The notes: generated by a model from the sequence alone, not told the origin. A DNA stretch of 64,000 bases from Serripes groenlandicus (GCA_031761405.1 JASEVX010000007.1:59359135-59423134), one strand, 5' to 3'; shown: positions 10,995 to 23,377, counted from the first letter of the stretch. A program made the numbers and translations.

Positions 10995-11141
10995 ATAGTC
11001 AGCCGGTGTTGATGTTCCGTTGACAATATTTTGATGCGAACATATCCGTTGTGGTGTACATATTCTTAAACCTTAATTGCATATCATTTTCATGTTTCGT
11101 ACAATAGTTTTTTGTTGAATTCAGTGTTATCACCAGGCAGG

Positions 11142-11367
11142 ATGAGTATGAGCTTTGAAATTCCAAATGGACTAACCGATCTTCTGCAAGATTTTACGGT
11201 GGCAGTTTTGAAGGAAAGACCCCCAGACCTCGTAAAATTCGCATCAGAATACTTCAATAAACTGAATGAAAAGAAAACTGAAGAACAGTTGGAAAAAGGC
11301 AGAGGGGTTCGATTTGTCGAATCTGAACCCATGCAAACAGATGAAAGTGACGATGAACCAATGCCAG
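11142..11367 (+). CDS. PKA type II regulatory subunit, exon 1 (docking/dimerization domain)
   Basis: First coding exon of a cAMP-dependent protein kinase RII subunit, which holds the catalytic subunit inactive until cAMP binds and is anchored by AKAPs. Residues 7-41 form the RIIa dimerization/docking helix pair: IP-GL at 7-11, LL at 14-15, T19, VL at 22-23, PPDL at 27-30, FA at 33-34, YF at 37-38. An acidic linker follows (TDESDDEP, 67-74), as in RII proteins before the inhibitor site. The start at 11142 has A at -3; a second ATG is two codons on. The exon ends CAG|GTAAAT after the first base of codon 76 (phase 1), matching exon 2 at 54217. Sperm RIIa-domain proteins (ROPN1/SPA17 type) are the alternative, but exon 2 argues against them. 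Confidence 0.9.
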
Positions 11368-11447
11368 GTAAATTATTAGTGTTACTATGCTCCAGTTCTC
11401 TTTTATTCATTTCTTATCTATTCTATAATAAAGACCACCCAGATTAG

Positions 11448-12429
11448 TGAATGAATCATGAAAGGATGCAGAATAATAAATTGTATCTGAGATCAGCGCA
11501 GTGTATTCCATCAATAATAGATGATGTCCCAACAGAAATTTCTCCATGCAACTGCAGCAGAAACATATGGGAAATATGAACAGCATATGAAGGGACAAGG
11601 AGAAATTGAACATTATAAGCAGTTCTTCCACAATGTTTTTAGCTCTATTTAACAAATATACTTAACTCTAGATATATGGAGATTGTCCATTTTTTTGCTT
11701 ACAGGTTTCAGTCATCTGCTGCAGATTTGCTGTATGTGGACAGCATTAATTAATGTTTTTTTCTACGAGTCTCCTAAGTTTGTGATCATAAGCATTAAAA
11801 TAAACTGCATTGTTGAGTACTAAATGAATCTTTAGAACCAGAAAATAATCACACACTTCTCAATTAACTGCTTATAAATACAAAGTCATGGGAGAAATGG
11901 ACAAAAATAATGACATAAGGAACTAAGGTAGATCACAAAGTTGGAATGCGGCAATGATAATGCTCTACTATATTGTCTAATTGATTACTAAGTAATACTA
12001 GACAAATGAGTCACGCAACTGTAGTAGATTTCTCAGTTGTCTAGATTAGGTAGAGTTGACAGATCTTTCATTCTTTGTCTCATGGTGTCTGCTTGATTTA
12101 TAATTCAATGCCCATGCAGAAAAGAATCATCTCAGTAAGACAATTCTCTTTTTTGCACCCACATCATAGGATTTTGACATAAAAAATTCATGAAATACGC
12201 TGCAACAATGTGCCTCTTTTCCATTTCCACTTTTAATTCATTCCTTGGACAAGAAATTACTTTATTAACTCAACAAGACATTGAAAATTATATTCTTTTT
12301 GCATTAAATAAAAACAATTGATCTAATAATCTATAGAACTTTCTTCCCAGACACAGGCTACTTTCCAAAATAATTTTTTAAAGTGGAAAATGAATGACTG
12401 TTTCGAGACATTTGTCAATCTTTGTAAAG
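11448..12429 (+). other. Intronic sequence, nothing recognised
   Basis: AT-rich intron DNA directly after exon 1. The frame at 11407-11655 (minus) has no supporting motif. Confidence 0.4.
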
Positions 12430-12520
12430 GAATGAGCAATGGCACAGCGAAGATTCAAACTCACAGTCATAGCCCCTGGAATCAAAGTTCCCATTGTTAT
12501 AGACTAAGCTGTGGTGGATG
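12430..12520 (-). mobile_element. Decayed SINE head (tRNA-like)
   Basis: Reverse-complement remnants of the SINE family at 17760: GATTCAAACTCACAG (B-box region) followed by CCCCTGGAATCAAAG and a damaged A box. Strongly diverged. Confidence 0.5.
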
Positions 12521-12901
12521 GACTGAATTATGGAAGGTTTTGCCATTTGCTTACATAAGTTACCTAGAGGCATGAAGGGTGAAAAGGGGTAGGGATTTGT
12601 GTCTGAACATCATGGCAAACAATTTTGAAGATATCAAGATGATCATCATCTTCTGGGGTTGTTTACACTCACACTCGGCTATATAGTCATTTGGCGAGCG
12701 GTTCTCAGATGTCAAGATGAACACGATTCAAGGTTAGCTTTACAATTTGATCTGAATCAATAGGTGGTTAATTTTGATGATACTATTGATAGACAAGATT
12801 AATCTTTGAATGAGAAAAATTACTGTCATAGAGAATGTTGATGATTGAAGCTAATGATGAATTTCTTAGTACATACATGTATAGTATCAACTGAATCATT
12901 T

Positions 12902-13028
12902 TTAACCCTTTCCTGTTTACAACATATCTGTAGCAGACGACTTTGAAAACATTTTGGCAAGCATATATTGAAAATCTCTTTAAAAGAAAGTATAAATTAT
13001 GGAATAAAGTTGAAAACATTGTGGAAAA
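12902..13028 (+). mobile_element. Old TTAA MITE relative, 3' truncated
   Basis: TTAACCCTTTCCTGTTTAC at 12902, then GCAGACGACTTTGAAAACAT and GAAAACATTGTGG: the same order as the young family, but diverged and cut near 13028. Confidence 0.65.
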
Positions 13029-13279
13029 TTATCGCATGTATAGATATCAGGGTTCTCCCCAGAAATTGTTGAAGCTGTAGTGTGTTTCGCCAGAGTTTAT
13101 GGGGCCGTGTTTGGCCCCCTAACGGGCCAAGCTCCTGGGTTTCCTTGAAATGGTAAGCCTTTAATTCAATTTCCTCAGCAAATACAAGACTGAAATTAAA
13201 TTGGAATCATTGCAGTCTTGAGCAGATCAGTGAGTGTATGACTATAATAAAATATAAGACTTTAAGAGCATTCATTTTT

Positions 13280-13680
13280 TAGCTCTACTGGTCAAATGCC
13301 AGAAGATCCTATGCCATGGCGAGGTGTCCGGCGTCTGTCACTCTGTGCGTCCGTAAACAATTGCTTGTGAATGCGATACAGTCTTCAGTTTTGATTGTAT
13401 CTCAATCAAACTTATAGTTATACAGTAGTTAGATATCCATGAGAGCTCGATTCCTTTTGCTAACCAGCCAGATCTGCCCATACAAGATTGGATTATGGCC
13501 CTTGAAATTGTCAAAATTGCTATAATACAGCTTGTGAACACAATGGAGCCTCCATTTACTATTCAATCTCCCTAAACTTAGATAGTATTAGTAGTTAAAT
13601 ATTGATGAGAGCTTGGTTCCTTTTGCAAACCAGCCAGATCCGCCCATGCAAGGCAATGAAGCACAGCCATTTATATGACA
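13280..13680 (+). repeat. Tandem-repeat element fragment (AGCTCTACTGG family)
   Basis: Starts AGCTCTACTGGTCAAATGCC and has GGTGTCCGGCGTCTGTC, the layout of the other hairpin-ended tandem elements in this window. Two monomers of about 180 bp follow, each with GAGAGCT(C/T)G, TTCCTTTTGC and AACCAGCCAGATC (13441-13475 and 13610-13640). No 3' hairpin end is preserved. Confidence 0.55.
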
Positions 13681-14727
13681 TTTTCAAATAAAATATTAAA
13701 TATAGGAAAGTGGCAAACTTGCCTTAGACATTGTCGCTAACTGTCTTGTAACTATCCACAAATTTATTGTTAATTAGAAATTGTTTGTATGGGCATAAAC
13801 ATTATATAAAACTAATTGTAACTGTTTTGCAGGTAGATTATCAATACATGTATTTTTATTATGTATAATTGTATATATATATGGTATCTACCAACAAGGG
13901 TCCTAAATTGTTCCCCTCTCTTCTATCAAAGAGACTTTCTATAATTCAGATCAAGACTGTACAGTTGTCTAATATATAGATCCCTGAATATGAAACTTGA
14001 ATGTCCCAAATGAATACAAAGGAGACAGAGGAGTTCTACACCCATTGCTTTTCCATAATGTTGCTCATAGTTAGTTCTTAATTAAAAAACCGATAAGGGG
14101 GTACTCACAAGGATCACCTGAGTTAGACAATTATTTTGAGCACACATAGCATTCGATAATTTAGATTTGCAGGGAGAATAGAGATTTAAGAGTATGAAAG
14201 CTCTGAGGAATTTATTAAGTTATTAACTAACTAACTTCAATTACAAACAGACAGTGAAGCAGTTTATTACCTCCAAGAATGTGATATAGGAGCTCAGACA
14301 AGATATAACGGCATACATGTAATTATCACTTATAACTACATGTACTCATATCAGATCTAAGTCCCAATGTTCAATCTAGTTTTTTCAACTTAAGCAACCA
14401 AATGATTAAACAAATGTTCTTCTTACCATACTTATAAATTATATAATGCACACTAGGCTGATCTGAATCTTCAAAGGTCATTTATTGTATTGATTATGTA
14501 GGTTACTTCAATTTTGCTTACAGGTATTGATTTCTTGAGCACAAAGTTCAAATTCAAAGTTGTCCGCTAAAGGTTTAAACTTTAATCCTTCCTTTAATTG
14601 CCTTATATGTTTTTTAAACTTTTATATTTAGAACTTTTGATCAAACATATCTGAATTAATAGAAGTCGCCAATGCAGAATGTGTATGTGAGAAAATTTGA
14701 AGACTTGTTACTATTTGAAATGTTATC
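13681..14727 (+). other. Intronic sequence, nothing recognised
   Basis: AT-rich, with a short TATATATATATGG run near 13873. No frames or repeats supported. Confidence 0.35.
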
Positions 14728-14932
14728 TTAACCCTTTCCCTCATACGACAATTCTGCAGCAGACGACTTTGAACGTATTTTGTCAATACATAGAAAATCT
14801 CTAAAAGTGGAAAACATTGTTGCAAAAGGAGAAATTGCACATTTTGTGCAATTTCTTCTTTTGTCACTATGTTTTCAAATAGCCGTCTGCTGCAGAGGCG
14901 TCAGAAAGCGTCTATATGAGGGAAAGGGTTAA
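14728..14932 (+). mobile_element. TTAA MITE (CCCTTTCCCTCAT ends), copy a
   Basis: Flanked by TTAA at 14728-14731 and 14929-14932, with ends CCCTTTCCCTCATA and TATGAGGGAAAGGG. Inner inverted blocks CTGCAGCAGACG and CGTCTGCTGCAG follow. The central hairpin is GAAATTGCAC/GTGCAATTTC around ATTTT. An internal GAATGGATAACC segment is missing compared with full copies. TTAA duplication and CCC ends match piggyBac-type elements. It has no coding capacity. Confidence 0.9.
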
Positions 14933-15700
14933 TAGATGGCTATTTACTGGTTAAACTAACTTACTAAGCTGCTTCATAAATTGAGGATTTTTACAACTTA
15001 GTAAACATCTAAGAATTGATAAGGGTTAAGTTCAATAATCGGCATTTGAGTAATGTCTGTGGTTTTTAAGTGCTTGTAAGTTGTATATTTATTTATCGAA
15101 GTATATTAAATCTCTATTAAATCAATTCTACAATATTGAAATGTCAGTCATTACACTATTTACTATACGACTAAGTACTCACTACACATAATGCTTAAAA
15201 GCCTTTACAAATTTTATCATTGATACTATATTAAACCTTATATATATATAATTTGCTTGTCATCAAGGCGTTGAATAAGACATTTTATATATATCACACC
15301 ATAAAATCGTATTTATTTCTTTTAAACGCCTTCACACATGAATGATGAGGATGCCTCTCCAGCCATCCACTTTTGAAATTATTGTAACAGAATTATAATT
15401 GTTCATAATGAACAATTTCTCCTTTCTACCTTTTCAACTATACTGAATAATAATACTTTCTTTCACAGAAATTATCCACATCTTTGCTATAGATATGTTT
15501 TCAAAATTGACTGCTTTATGTTTTGTTGCATGTTGGAAAAGGTTAAAATCACTTATTTGTTGGCATGATTAAGAAGCATCATCAACAGTTTGATTTGATG
15601 AGTATCACAGCATAGATGAAAACCCTAGTCCCAACTATGCAAGTAGTTTACAGCGGATTTCTAGGAATTTTCATTTTTGGGCATCAGGCGGGTGTCAAGT
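14933..15700 (+). other. Intronic sequence, nothing recognised
   Basis: AT-rich, with a short (TA)n run near 15240. No supported features. Confidence 0.35.
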
Positions 15701-16410
15701 TACTTTTAACTCAGACTTAAAACCTGGTGACGCTTTCACACCACAAGGTGATTGCCATTGAAATTGTCCGATGTCTGGCCGGGAATTGCACACATCGTTG
15801 GGCAATCCATTTATTGGCCGACCACCCACTGTGGCTTGCGGGTATAAAAGGTGAACTCCTGGGGTATCCCCTGTTGTAAAAAGTGGACGATGTGACGGAT
15901 CTGTTCCCTACCAGCCACCAGGAGTTCACAGAGGCATAGGATGAGCTCATTGTCTCCTTCTTTGAGGACGATCCAGCCTTTTATGACCTGACAAACCCTG
16001 ACTACAAGAACAGGGTAAACAAGAACGTCCTGCTGAAGAAATATATACCTCACCCCAACATTGACAAATGACCGCTGGATCGTGGCTGTTAATTAATCCC
16101 TGTGCACTTGACAGGCACACTACAAATACCCATCCAGCTGGCGTATACATGGCCTAAAAAAATTGGCAAGATATCGCAGGGACATAGACAGGACATCGGA
16201 CGGTTGCCTTTCGGTCACCAGCCATGAATTCAATCCAATTTCAAGGAAAGACGACTGATTGCCTGTCGGTGCCCACCAGGTCTATCATGGCAGCATGCTG
16301 GTCACTATTAATTGTGACGGTGGCCAACATATTGCACCACCTTACGCCGACCTCTATACGCAGGCTGCTGCCTAAAAATCACACACGCTGCCCGGCATCC
16401 GCTTTACTTG
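15701..16410 (+). pseudogene. GC-richer relic with MADF/Myb-like domain, possibly Harbinger-derived
   Basis: This block is clearly richer in G+C than its surroundings. The frame 15883-16071 reads VDDVTDLFPTSHQEFTEA, a TAG stop, then ELIVSFFEDDPAFYDL, TNPDYKNRVNKNVLLKKY and a TGA stop. The spacing LI-x(8)-P-x-(F/L)YD-x(4)-(D/H)YKNR fits the first half of a MADF (Adf-1/Myb-SANT-like) domain, common in insect and mollusc transcription factors and in the DNA-binding ORF of PIF/Harbinger transposons. Two stops, an apparent loss of the second half, and no intact neighbour make it a pseudogene. The downstream part (16140-16400) looks like decayed coding DNA but was not identified. Confidence 0.45.
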
Positions 16411-17194
16411 TGTCTTAGGTACTAAGTAGAGAAATAATTGAGTGATTGTGAAAAGAACAGTTTGCTCTGTATTCAATATCTACCATAGTTGCCCATTTGA
16501 AATTGCTATAGGAAACCAACCATATATGGCATTTGAGACCATAATAGATCTGGGACAACCAGCACATCTGTGCAGTCAGATCTTGATTTATACTGTTTGC
16601 CCATAAGTTAAAGAAGCTTTTAAGAAGCATCTGACATTATAAGACTAAGAGTATGCAAACTGAGTGATCTTTATAATCCCAAGGTTGTTTTTCATAGAAC
16701 CTTGGTTTTTTGTTTCATTGGAAAAATGCTAAAACAGGCTGTTACTAAATATTTTCATTTCATACTGATGTTGTTACTTGTAACATGTACTTAAAGTCTT
16801 AAAGTCTTTGGAGTCTTCAATGTAAACTCATTGTAATTAATCTGGAAAAAGTATGTATGTTTTGTGATTGCGTTAAGATAGTTCTCTTGAATTTAATTAA
16901 CCCTTATACTGTTCGTATTACACGCCCCTTTAAAACAACATATTCATACCATTATTGCACTAATGGGGGAAGCTTGGTTTTCTCACATGTATGTGTAAAG
17001 TAAAAACTTGTCCATTGATAAACATGAGCACCAGGGAGCTACCGATATTTGCTTAAATTTATGGAGTAAGTCTAAGAACATTGAAAACAATAATTAATTG
17101 AAGTCTTTTTAATTTTTTACTACCTCACAGTTTCATCCATGAATTCAATTCTTTTCATCAGATAGACAGATACATATTTTAATTAATAAAAAGT
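16411..17194 (+). other. Intronic sequence with a faint repeat
   Basis: ATAGATCTGGGACAACCAGC and GTGCAGTCAGATCTTG (16543-16585) resemble scraps near 36875, 45465 and 61960 (ACAGGCTGATC words), so an old dispersed repeat may be present. Otherwise nothing. Confidence 0.3.
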
Positions 17195-17285
17195 GAAATT
17201 GCCACAATGTTGTCATAAGTGGAGCATCTGTTCCTTGGTGCAGATGCTCCGGAATGCGTCTGCATGTGGTAAATGTTTAATGTTG
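17195..17285 (-). mobile_element. Old TTAA MITE fragment
   Basis: AAATTGCCACAATGTTGTC, then GATGCTCCGGAATGCGTC and TGCATGTGGTAAATG: the right half of the older, CACATG-ended subfamily, much diverged. Confidence 0.4.
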
Positions 17286-17759
17286 AAGATTCTAAAATTG
17301 GAGCAGATTCTATTAGTAGGAAGCACAGTCTCAGTGATCATAAGGCTAGACAGCGTCCTTTGCAGGATTGATGCGTTGTTTCTACAAAAATTAATGACGC
17401 ATAAATCTACCGTGAAAGGGCCATTTTGGCACATGCAAATATAACGAAAATGTTTACAAACTGATTGGTTAATTTGTTGATTGCATGATTGACATTTTGT
17501 TGTCGAAAATTTGACATTCGGGATTTCCATAATGCCTTCATACCTCTTGATGGTAGACTGGTGTTTGGATGTTTTTAATCTCAAAGTTAAAAATGATTTA
17601 ACTGGTTTTCAAATGTTTTTGATAATAAACATAGTAAGCGCCTGATTATGCGTACACACATCAAAACTACTTGACACTCTCATTTCACGAAAATATGTCG
17701 TTGCTAAAAGCGAAGTACTACATCAACATGATATTTCTTCCATATTGGTGACAGAAACA

Positions 17760-18051
17760 GAAACGAGCCCCGGGAGCACAGTTGGTAGTGACGCGGGCTG
17801 TCAATCCAGGGGTTGTGAGTTCGAACCCCAGCTTGGCCAACATTCTTCCTGATGTTTGACAAAAGTGACATGTGTCATTTGTCTTTCGCCAATCGGCTTA
17901 CAGTCTATGTGAAAAAGTAGTCAGTTGCTTTGAAAGTATGTTGTGTTGAGTACTGGTGTGAGAAAGCTAGGAAACGCATGAGTAGGTGAACTGACTGCCC
18001 ATGATATGACTGAAATTTTTTTTGTTGAAAACAGCATTAAATCTTAATCAA
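17760..18051 (+). mobile_element. tRNA-derived SINE with 11-bp target duplication
   Basis: Same family as 6378-6670, in + orientation. It has an A-box region (CACAGTTGGTAGTG), a B box GTTCGAACC at 17819-17827, the body, and a tail ATGATATGACTGAAATTTTT ... AACAGCATTAAATC. The 11-bp duplication TGACAGAAACA flanks it at 17749-17759 and 18052-18062. Confidence 0.88.
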
Positions 18052-18062
18052 TGACAGAAACA

Positions 18063-18704
18063 CTGGATTAAATAAAAAATCTTATCTAGGGATTAACTAC
18101 TGCACGTACAGATATACTTCAAGAGTTAAATTGAAAGAATGTCATGCAATATTTTGTTACAAGAATTAGATAAAGGAAGATGAGAAGGTGTGTGTCTGAA
18201 AGGATTAATTATTTGATATTGAAATGCACCTCAAATGACATACTCAAATGTCTGAATACTGTAAGCTGGGTTAATAATGACTGTTCTGTCTTATTCCACA
18301 TTATTATTCTTTTCTTTACAATTGAAATTCCTAAGCCAGAAAATGCAAGCTTTTTTTTAAACTAAAAAGTCTGTTCTGTCAAATTGCCTAGTTATAAGCT
18401 TATATATATATTTCAATTCATTCCCTTATTGTTTGCTGTTGATTTTTGAATCATTTACTTCTAAAGGGGGGAAAACAAAGAAGCCAAGGCTATCATTCTC
18501 CTTGTTTTGGACTAATGTCTTGATGGTCTCAATAATAGTTGCTCTAGATAAATAAACATTTACTACTTTAATTGTGTAATGGCGCCGGTTTAATCTTTAA
18601 TTTCTCTTTCAAAACAAATCAAATCTGCACCAGATGTCTTCAAAAAGATCTATGCAAAAAATAAATAAAAATATATAAATGAAAGGTTAGTTATAAAGAA
18701 GAGT
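18063..18704 (+). other. Intronic sequence, nothing recognised
   Basis: AT-rich. The frame at 18180-18365 has no motif. Confidence 0.35.
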
Positions 18705-18817
18705 TGAACATTTCGTGGGAAAAGGAGAACAAATTGCTTTGATTTACAATAATTTCAAAAGTTATAATATTATGCTATAGATGCATCAAAATGCCTCTGC
18801 ATATGGGAAAGTGTTAA
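18705..18817 (-). mobile_element. Old TTAA MITE fragment
   Basis: AACATTTCGTGGGAAAAGGAG, AAATTGC...ATTTC and CCTCTGCATATGGGAAAGTG end at TTAA (18814-18817). Diverged member of the older subfamily. Confidence 0.5.
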
Positions 18818-20106
18818 GCTGTTCAACCGTATTAGAAGTCTGATGTGGAATTGGTTGAATCGCTAGAATTGCATTTTGAAGCCTGTAAAGTAGGATGGGA
18901 GGTAATGGGTTTTCTGAAGAATTCATTATGAAGATATGTTCTCGACAATTCTGAATCATACTTTCTCATAGCGTGAACATGAAATGATGGTGTTTTTCGG
19001 TTTTGAAGCAGCTGTTGGTGATCTCTTGGCATTTTGTTGTTTTGTGTCAGTATTGAACTTGACTAATTATGTTACAATCTGTAGGAACTGAGGACTCTAA
19101 GGAAAGGGATATTGGATTTATCTGTAATGATTGATGACTTGGCATCCTTTGATTTTCATTTTACCAAACTGCTTTTGCCCACTTTGAGGTATCATGAATT
19201 TCTCTGTTTATGGCTGTTTTTCTGTTATTGGTTTTTATCAAAGTGGCTATGTTGTACAGACTGAAGTTTCATGCCAATTGTAAATATTGACATCTCAGGA
19301 AAAGTCTTTATTTTATGTTCCTTGCTATCTAATTTGTCCTAGAAAAACGTGTTGTATAGTCAGTGAAACATTACTTATTGATGAAACACAGAGTATGGTT
19401 GTGGTCATGTGTTGGTGACAGTGATGTTTATACAGCATTAATTTGAAGACGAGAGTTGTTTACTGATCTTATCATTATAACTGAGTGCTTTTCACATGGA
19501 ATAATGGAATCAGAAACATACATGATAGAAAAAAGTGCTCTTCGGGAATCAAGGAAGGAAAGAAGAGGGGCTGTTGGTGGTGGGAGCTCAGGTAGAATTT
19601 GTTTTACTATCACATGTTGTTGCTGTCTGCAAAATATTTGTAACGCTATCTTTTTTGTATAATATAAAGCTATTGATTTGTAGCATTTCTATGCTGCTTT
19701 GTAGCACACACATAATGATATAATGAGACAATTTTTGGGAAGAAATTTTGTTGTCTTCTTGAGCAATTGGTTTTGTAATCTTCCTAATACAGCTATCGCT
19801 GCAAAAATGCAACATGATGTTGAGATGTACATGTATGTATTTATTTAATTTTTCTTCCAGTATAATATGTCAAGAGTTGTCTGCTTAGAAAACAAATGAG
19901 GTAAATAAGTATCTATTGGAAGTTTGGAAGCAATTAATAACTGTAACTGAAACAATACATAATTGAAAGTGTATGATATGAGGTGCCTGTTTTGCTGACA
20001 AATATGTAGACCATTCAGCCAGAGTATTGATGATTGCATGCATTTGCACTATTTCATTATATATTGCATGCTTAGGTTCAATCATGACTCATTGTTGTGT
20101 TACTAA
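18818..20106 (+). other. Intronic sequence, nothing recognised
   Basis: AT-rich with several overlapping short frames on both strands (19428-20085), none with a domain-like pattern or splice context. Confidence 0.35.
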
Positions 20107-20235
20107 ATAACCCTTTCTCACATAACAGACGCTCTCTGATGCCAGTGCAGCAGACGACTATTGAAAACAGTGTGCAAAAACTAGAAACAAGCATTTTCTC
20201 TCTTTGCCACAATGTTGTCAACTCCATTCAATAAT
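20107..20235 (-). mobile_element. Old TTAA MITE relative
   Basis: ATAACCCTTTCTCACATAAC, then AGACGCTCTCTGATGCC, GCAGCAGACGACTATTGAAAAC and TTTGCCACAATGTTGTCAAC. Left end preserved without an intact TTAA; right end lost. Confidence 0.55.
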
Positions 20236-20256
20236 CATACTTTTATTTATAGGGAT

Positions 20257-20469
20257 TTAACCCTTTCCCTCATACGACAGTTCTGCAGCAGACGACATTG
20301 AACGTATTTTGTTGAAAAATGGAAAATCTCCATAATTGAATGGATAACCTATGACAATAAGCGGAAAACATTGTGGCAAAATGTGCAATTTCTTCTTTTG
20401 TCACTATGTTTTTAAAAAGCCGTCTGCTGCAGAGGCGTCAGAAAGCGTCTATATGAGGGAAAGGGTTAA
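20257..20469 (+). mobile_element. TTAA MITE, copy b
   Basis: TTAA at 20257-20260 and 20466-20469, with canonical ends. One arm of the central hairpin is deleted: GGCAAAATGTGCAATTTC replaces the full palindrome. Confidence 0.9.
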
Positions 20470-20782
20470 CCACATTCATAATGCAAAGTTGTTATTACAG
20501 TCGCTTGTTGCAATTGCTGTATGTGGGTAAGGGTTTATAGAGTAGAATAGGCACTGTATTGCATGATGTCCTATCTTTGATTTTATCTTACAATCCTTTC
20601 CTCCACTGAGGCATTATCTATTTGTTGACATTGTAAAAGAAGATGAATAACTTTTGATAATCAATTTCTTTGTTTATTGTCTCAAAGTTGGCTCCGTTGT
20701 CTGAGAGTAATACTTTCAATTACTTTCTACTCCACTCCTAACCTCATGATCCAGTGTTTTACTTTACTTTACATTTACATTA

Positions 20783-21010
20783 CAAACCTTTCCCTCATAC
20801 GACAATTCTGCAGCAAAGGAACATATTTTGTCAAAAAATAGACAATCTCTATTTTTCAATTGAATGGATAACCTATGACTAAAGGTGGAAAACATTGTGG
20901 CAAAAAGAGAAATTGCTTGTTTTGAGCAATTTCTTCTTTTGTCACTATGTTTTCAAAAAGCCGTCTGCTGCAGAGGCGTCAGAAAGCGTCTATATGCGGG
21001 AAAGGGTTAA
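20783..21010 (+). mobile_element. TTAA MITE, copy c
   Basis: The right end is intact with TTAA at 21007-21010. The left TTAA is mutated and the GACGACTTTG block is partly lost. Central hairpin GCTT/GAGC around GTTTT, with one G:T-type mismatch. Confidence 0.88.
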
Positions 21011-21197
21011 GTCTTTGCATGCTAAATTATTTTCATCTGCTATATTGTCATCTGCAAAATCTTGAAAAAATATTTGTTTTTACCAAATGTTTACCGAAAT
21101 ATAATCTCAGTGTCAAATAGTTTGGATCTCAGATCAGTCTCCACAGTTTGTGGGGTCTGATAACGGTTGGCAAAACCCGCCGCTAGCGTGCTAAGAG

Positions 21198-21340
21198 TTA
21201 AACCTTTTCCCACATGTATCTGACCTTTTTCAGCAGACTACCTTGAAAACATAAGTTTAATAATTGAACAATTTGTCCTTTTGCCACAATTCTGCTGCAG
21301 ATGCATCACTTTGCATCTGTAGGTTACCGGAAAGGATTAA
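21198..21340 (+). mobile_element. Old TTAA MITE (CACATG subfamily)
   Basis: TTAA at 21198-21201 and 21337-21340. AACCTTTTCCCACATG, CAGCAGACTACCTTGAAAAC and CTGCTGCAGATGCATCA mark the older subfamily. The central hairpin is largely lost. Confidence 0.6.
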
Positions 21341-22794
21341 GCAACATTTAACTATCCTGCTAAACAAGACTTTACACAGCATTTGAAAAGAATATGAAAA
21401 CAAAGATCATCATGCTCAATCTGATCTTAGTCCACATTGTTTGCTTCTAATTCACAATATTTAAGCAATCAATGTTTATGATACATTAAGTAGAATGAAT
21501 TCTCTAGGATAAAGGGTAAGATGAAATCAGGTAGGAATCAATCAGTTCAATTATCCTGATGAAGTTGTCACTGACTTTTACAATTGATTTCCTTTGTAGA
21601 GACTTACAATTATTCCAGTCTGGTATCATGCATAATGATGTGGACTGCTGTTTCCATGTTTGCTGATGATAATGGAACCTTGATGGTTTCTGCAGGACCT
21701 TAAGTGTTCATTTCCATAAACATGGTCTCCCGGATGACCCAGTCAGACTGACAGGAAGTATGTATTATTAATTTTGTACAAATTGTTTGATCAAAGTTTT
21801 AAGATATTGGACATGTTTCATTTTCTTTATTTAATCCTAAATTGTTTCCTCTCCAAAGCCTTTTTATTGGATACTAAAAAGAAACGTCTGATTGAAATGA
21901 TTCTTTTGAGTGCCACAATGTAGGGTTTAATTGTTGATAAAAGAGATATATTGTAAGACAAGTGTTTTACTTCTCTTAATCTTAGACCTCTGACAGTATC
22001 AAAATGTGATTGATTATATTGGGACTGATACAAGACTTGCAAGTTGAAATATCTTTATCTTTACAACATGTTAATCTGTTTTTAGAAAAATGGAAACATG
22101 TGATGAAAAGATCTGAAAATCTATACACTGTGATTGACATGGTGTTAAAAAATGATGAAAGAAAAGGTTGAATGTGACACAAAAGATGTGTGCTAAAAAA
22201 ACATAATAATCTATTTCTATGGGAGGGAAATAATTAAAAGTTTTAATGTAGGAACAACAATTAAAAGTTACAAGCTTTTAATTATGATGACTATTAATTA
22301 GCGTTTCTAACAGGACTTTAATCTTTGCAGAAACTAATTGTACAAAAAAAAATGTCTTTTTTTGTTTTATCTTTCTTTAAAATAATCCCAAATGAACTTT
22401 TCATTAAAGTAATGGCTGGAAACCCATGTGCCATTGATGTAAAAAAAACACCAAAATATTATATAAGATTTCTGCTGATGCAATGTGAGTCTCTCATTTT
22501 TTTTGTATAATGGCTAAATTTGTTGCACTCACAAAATAATTCATAAATTCGCTAGTTATGTTCTGCAAGTTGCATTTCCATTTAAAATGTGTTTTAATTC
22601 TGTAAATAATTAAGGCATCTAGATAAATGCTAAGGGTAACTTATGTCAATTAGGCATGTTTCATGCATGTCAAGATTTGAGAAAAGATTTATGACAAGCT
22701 TTGAATGTTTGATGACGATTAATAATGTGTACAGTATTTAAAAAAGTAGAAATAAAGTTGAAGTTTGTAATAAACTGAGTCTGTTTAACTGTTT
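21341..22794 (+). other. Intronic sequence, nothing recognised
   Basis: AT-rich. Frames at 21827-22182 (minus) and 22325-22510 (plus) lack any known motif. Confidence 0.35.
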
Positions 22795-22960
22795 ATACGA
22801 GGAACATTCGAAAAGTATTGAGACAACATCCATTGAACAATGTTCCTTTGAGAAATCGTTATGAAACTTTAGCATATATTATACAATTATGGACTTTTCA
22901 GCTGTGCGATATGATGTGTCCATAAAAGTCCATAACTGTTTTATTATATATAAACTATAA
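22795..22960 (+). mobile_element. Mariner-like terminal fragment
   Basis: TATACGAGGAACATTCGAAA then AGTATTGAGACAACA resembles the terminal inverted repeats of mariner elements. A similar end lies at 56522-56552. An inverted pair TATGGACTTTT / AAAAGTCCATA follows at about 22888-22937. No transposase frame remains. Confidence 0.45.
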
Positions 22961-23377
22961 ACAAGACGGATGTTTGATGCAAAGCATCAAAGAGAAGCCG
23001 CAATAGTTCGTTTCACATGACGTTTCACATGAAGAAATAAGAAAAAAGATCATTTAAATCCACGAACATTAGAACAATTTAATCTGTAGTCAGTAATGCT
23101 GATATCGATTATTGAAGATATAAGTTTTATGTAGGATATTTAACCTGGCAGGGTCTGTGTTTTAAGTGAATGAGATAATTTAGAGTTAAGCTGATCATAA
23201 AAAGTGACATATAATACTAAAGATAAATGGACAAGAGGTTATGATAAATTTAAATTAGTACCAAACACAATCAACTATTTGTATTGAACACACGCCCTGT
23301 TATGATAATGTTTTATCAAATAATGCTGACATACAGAAAATCTGGTTTTCGTTTGTATCAGTAAGTCATGATAATGG
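22961..23377 (+). other. Intronic sequence, nothing recognised
   Basis: GACGGATGTTTGATGCAAAG near 22967 may be repeat-derived, but no partner was identified. No frame. Confidence 0.3.
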
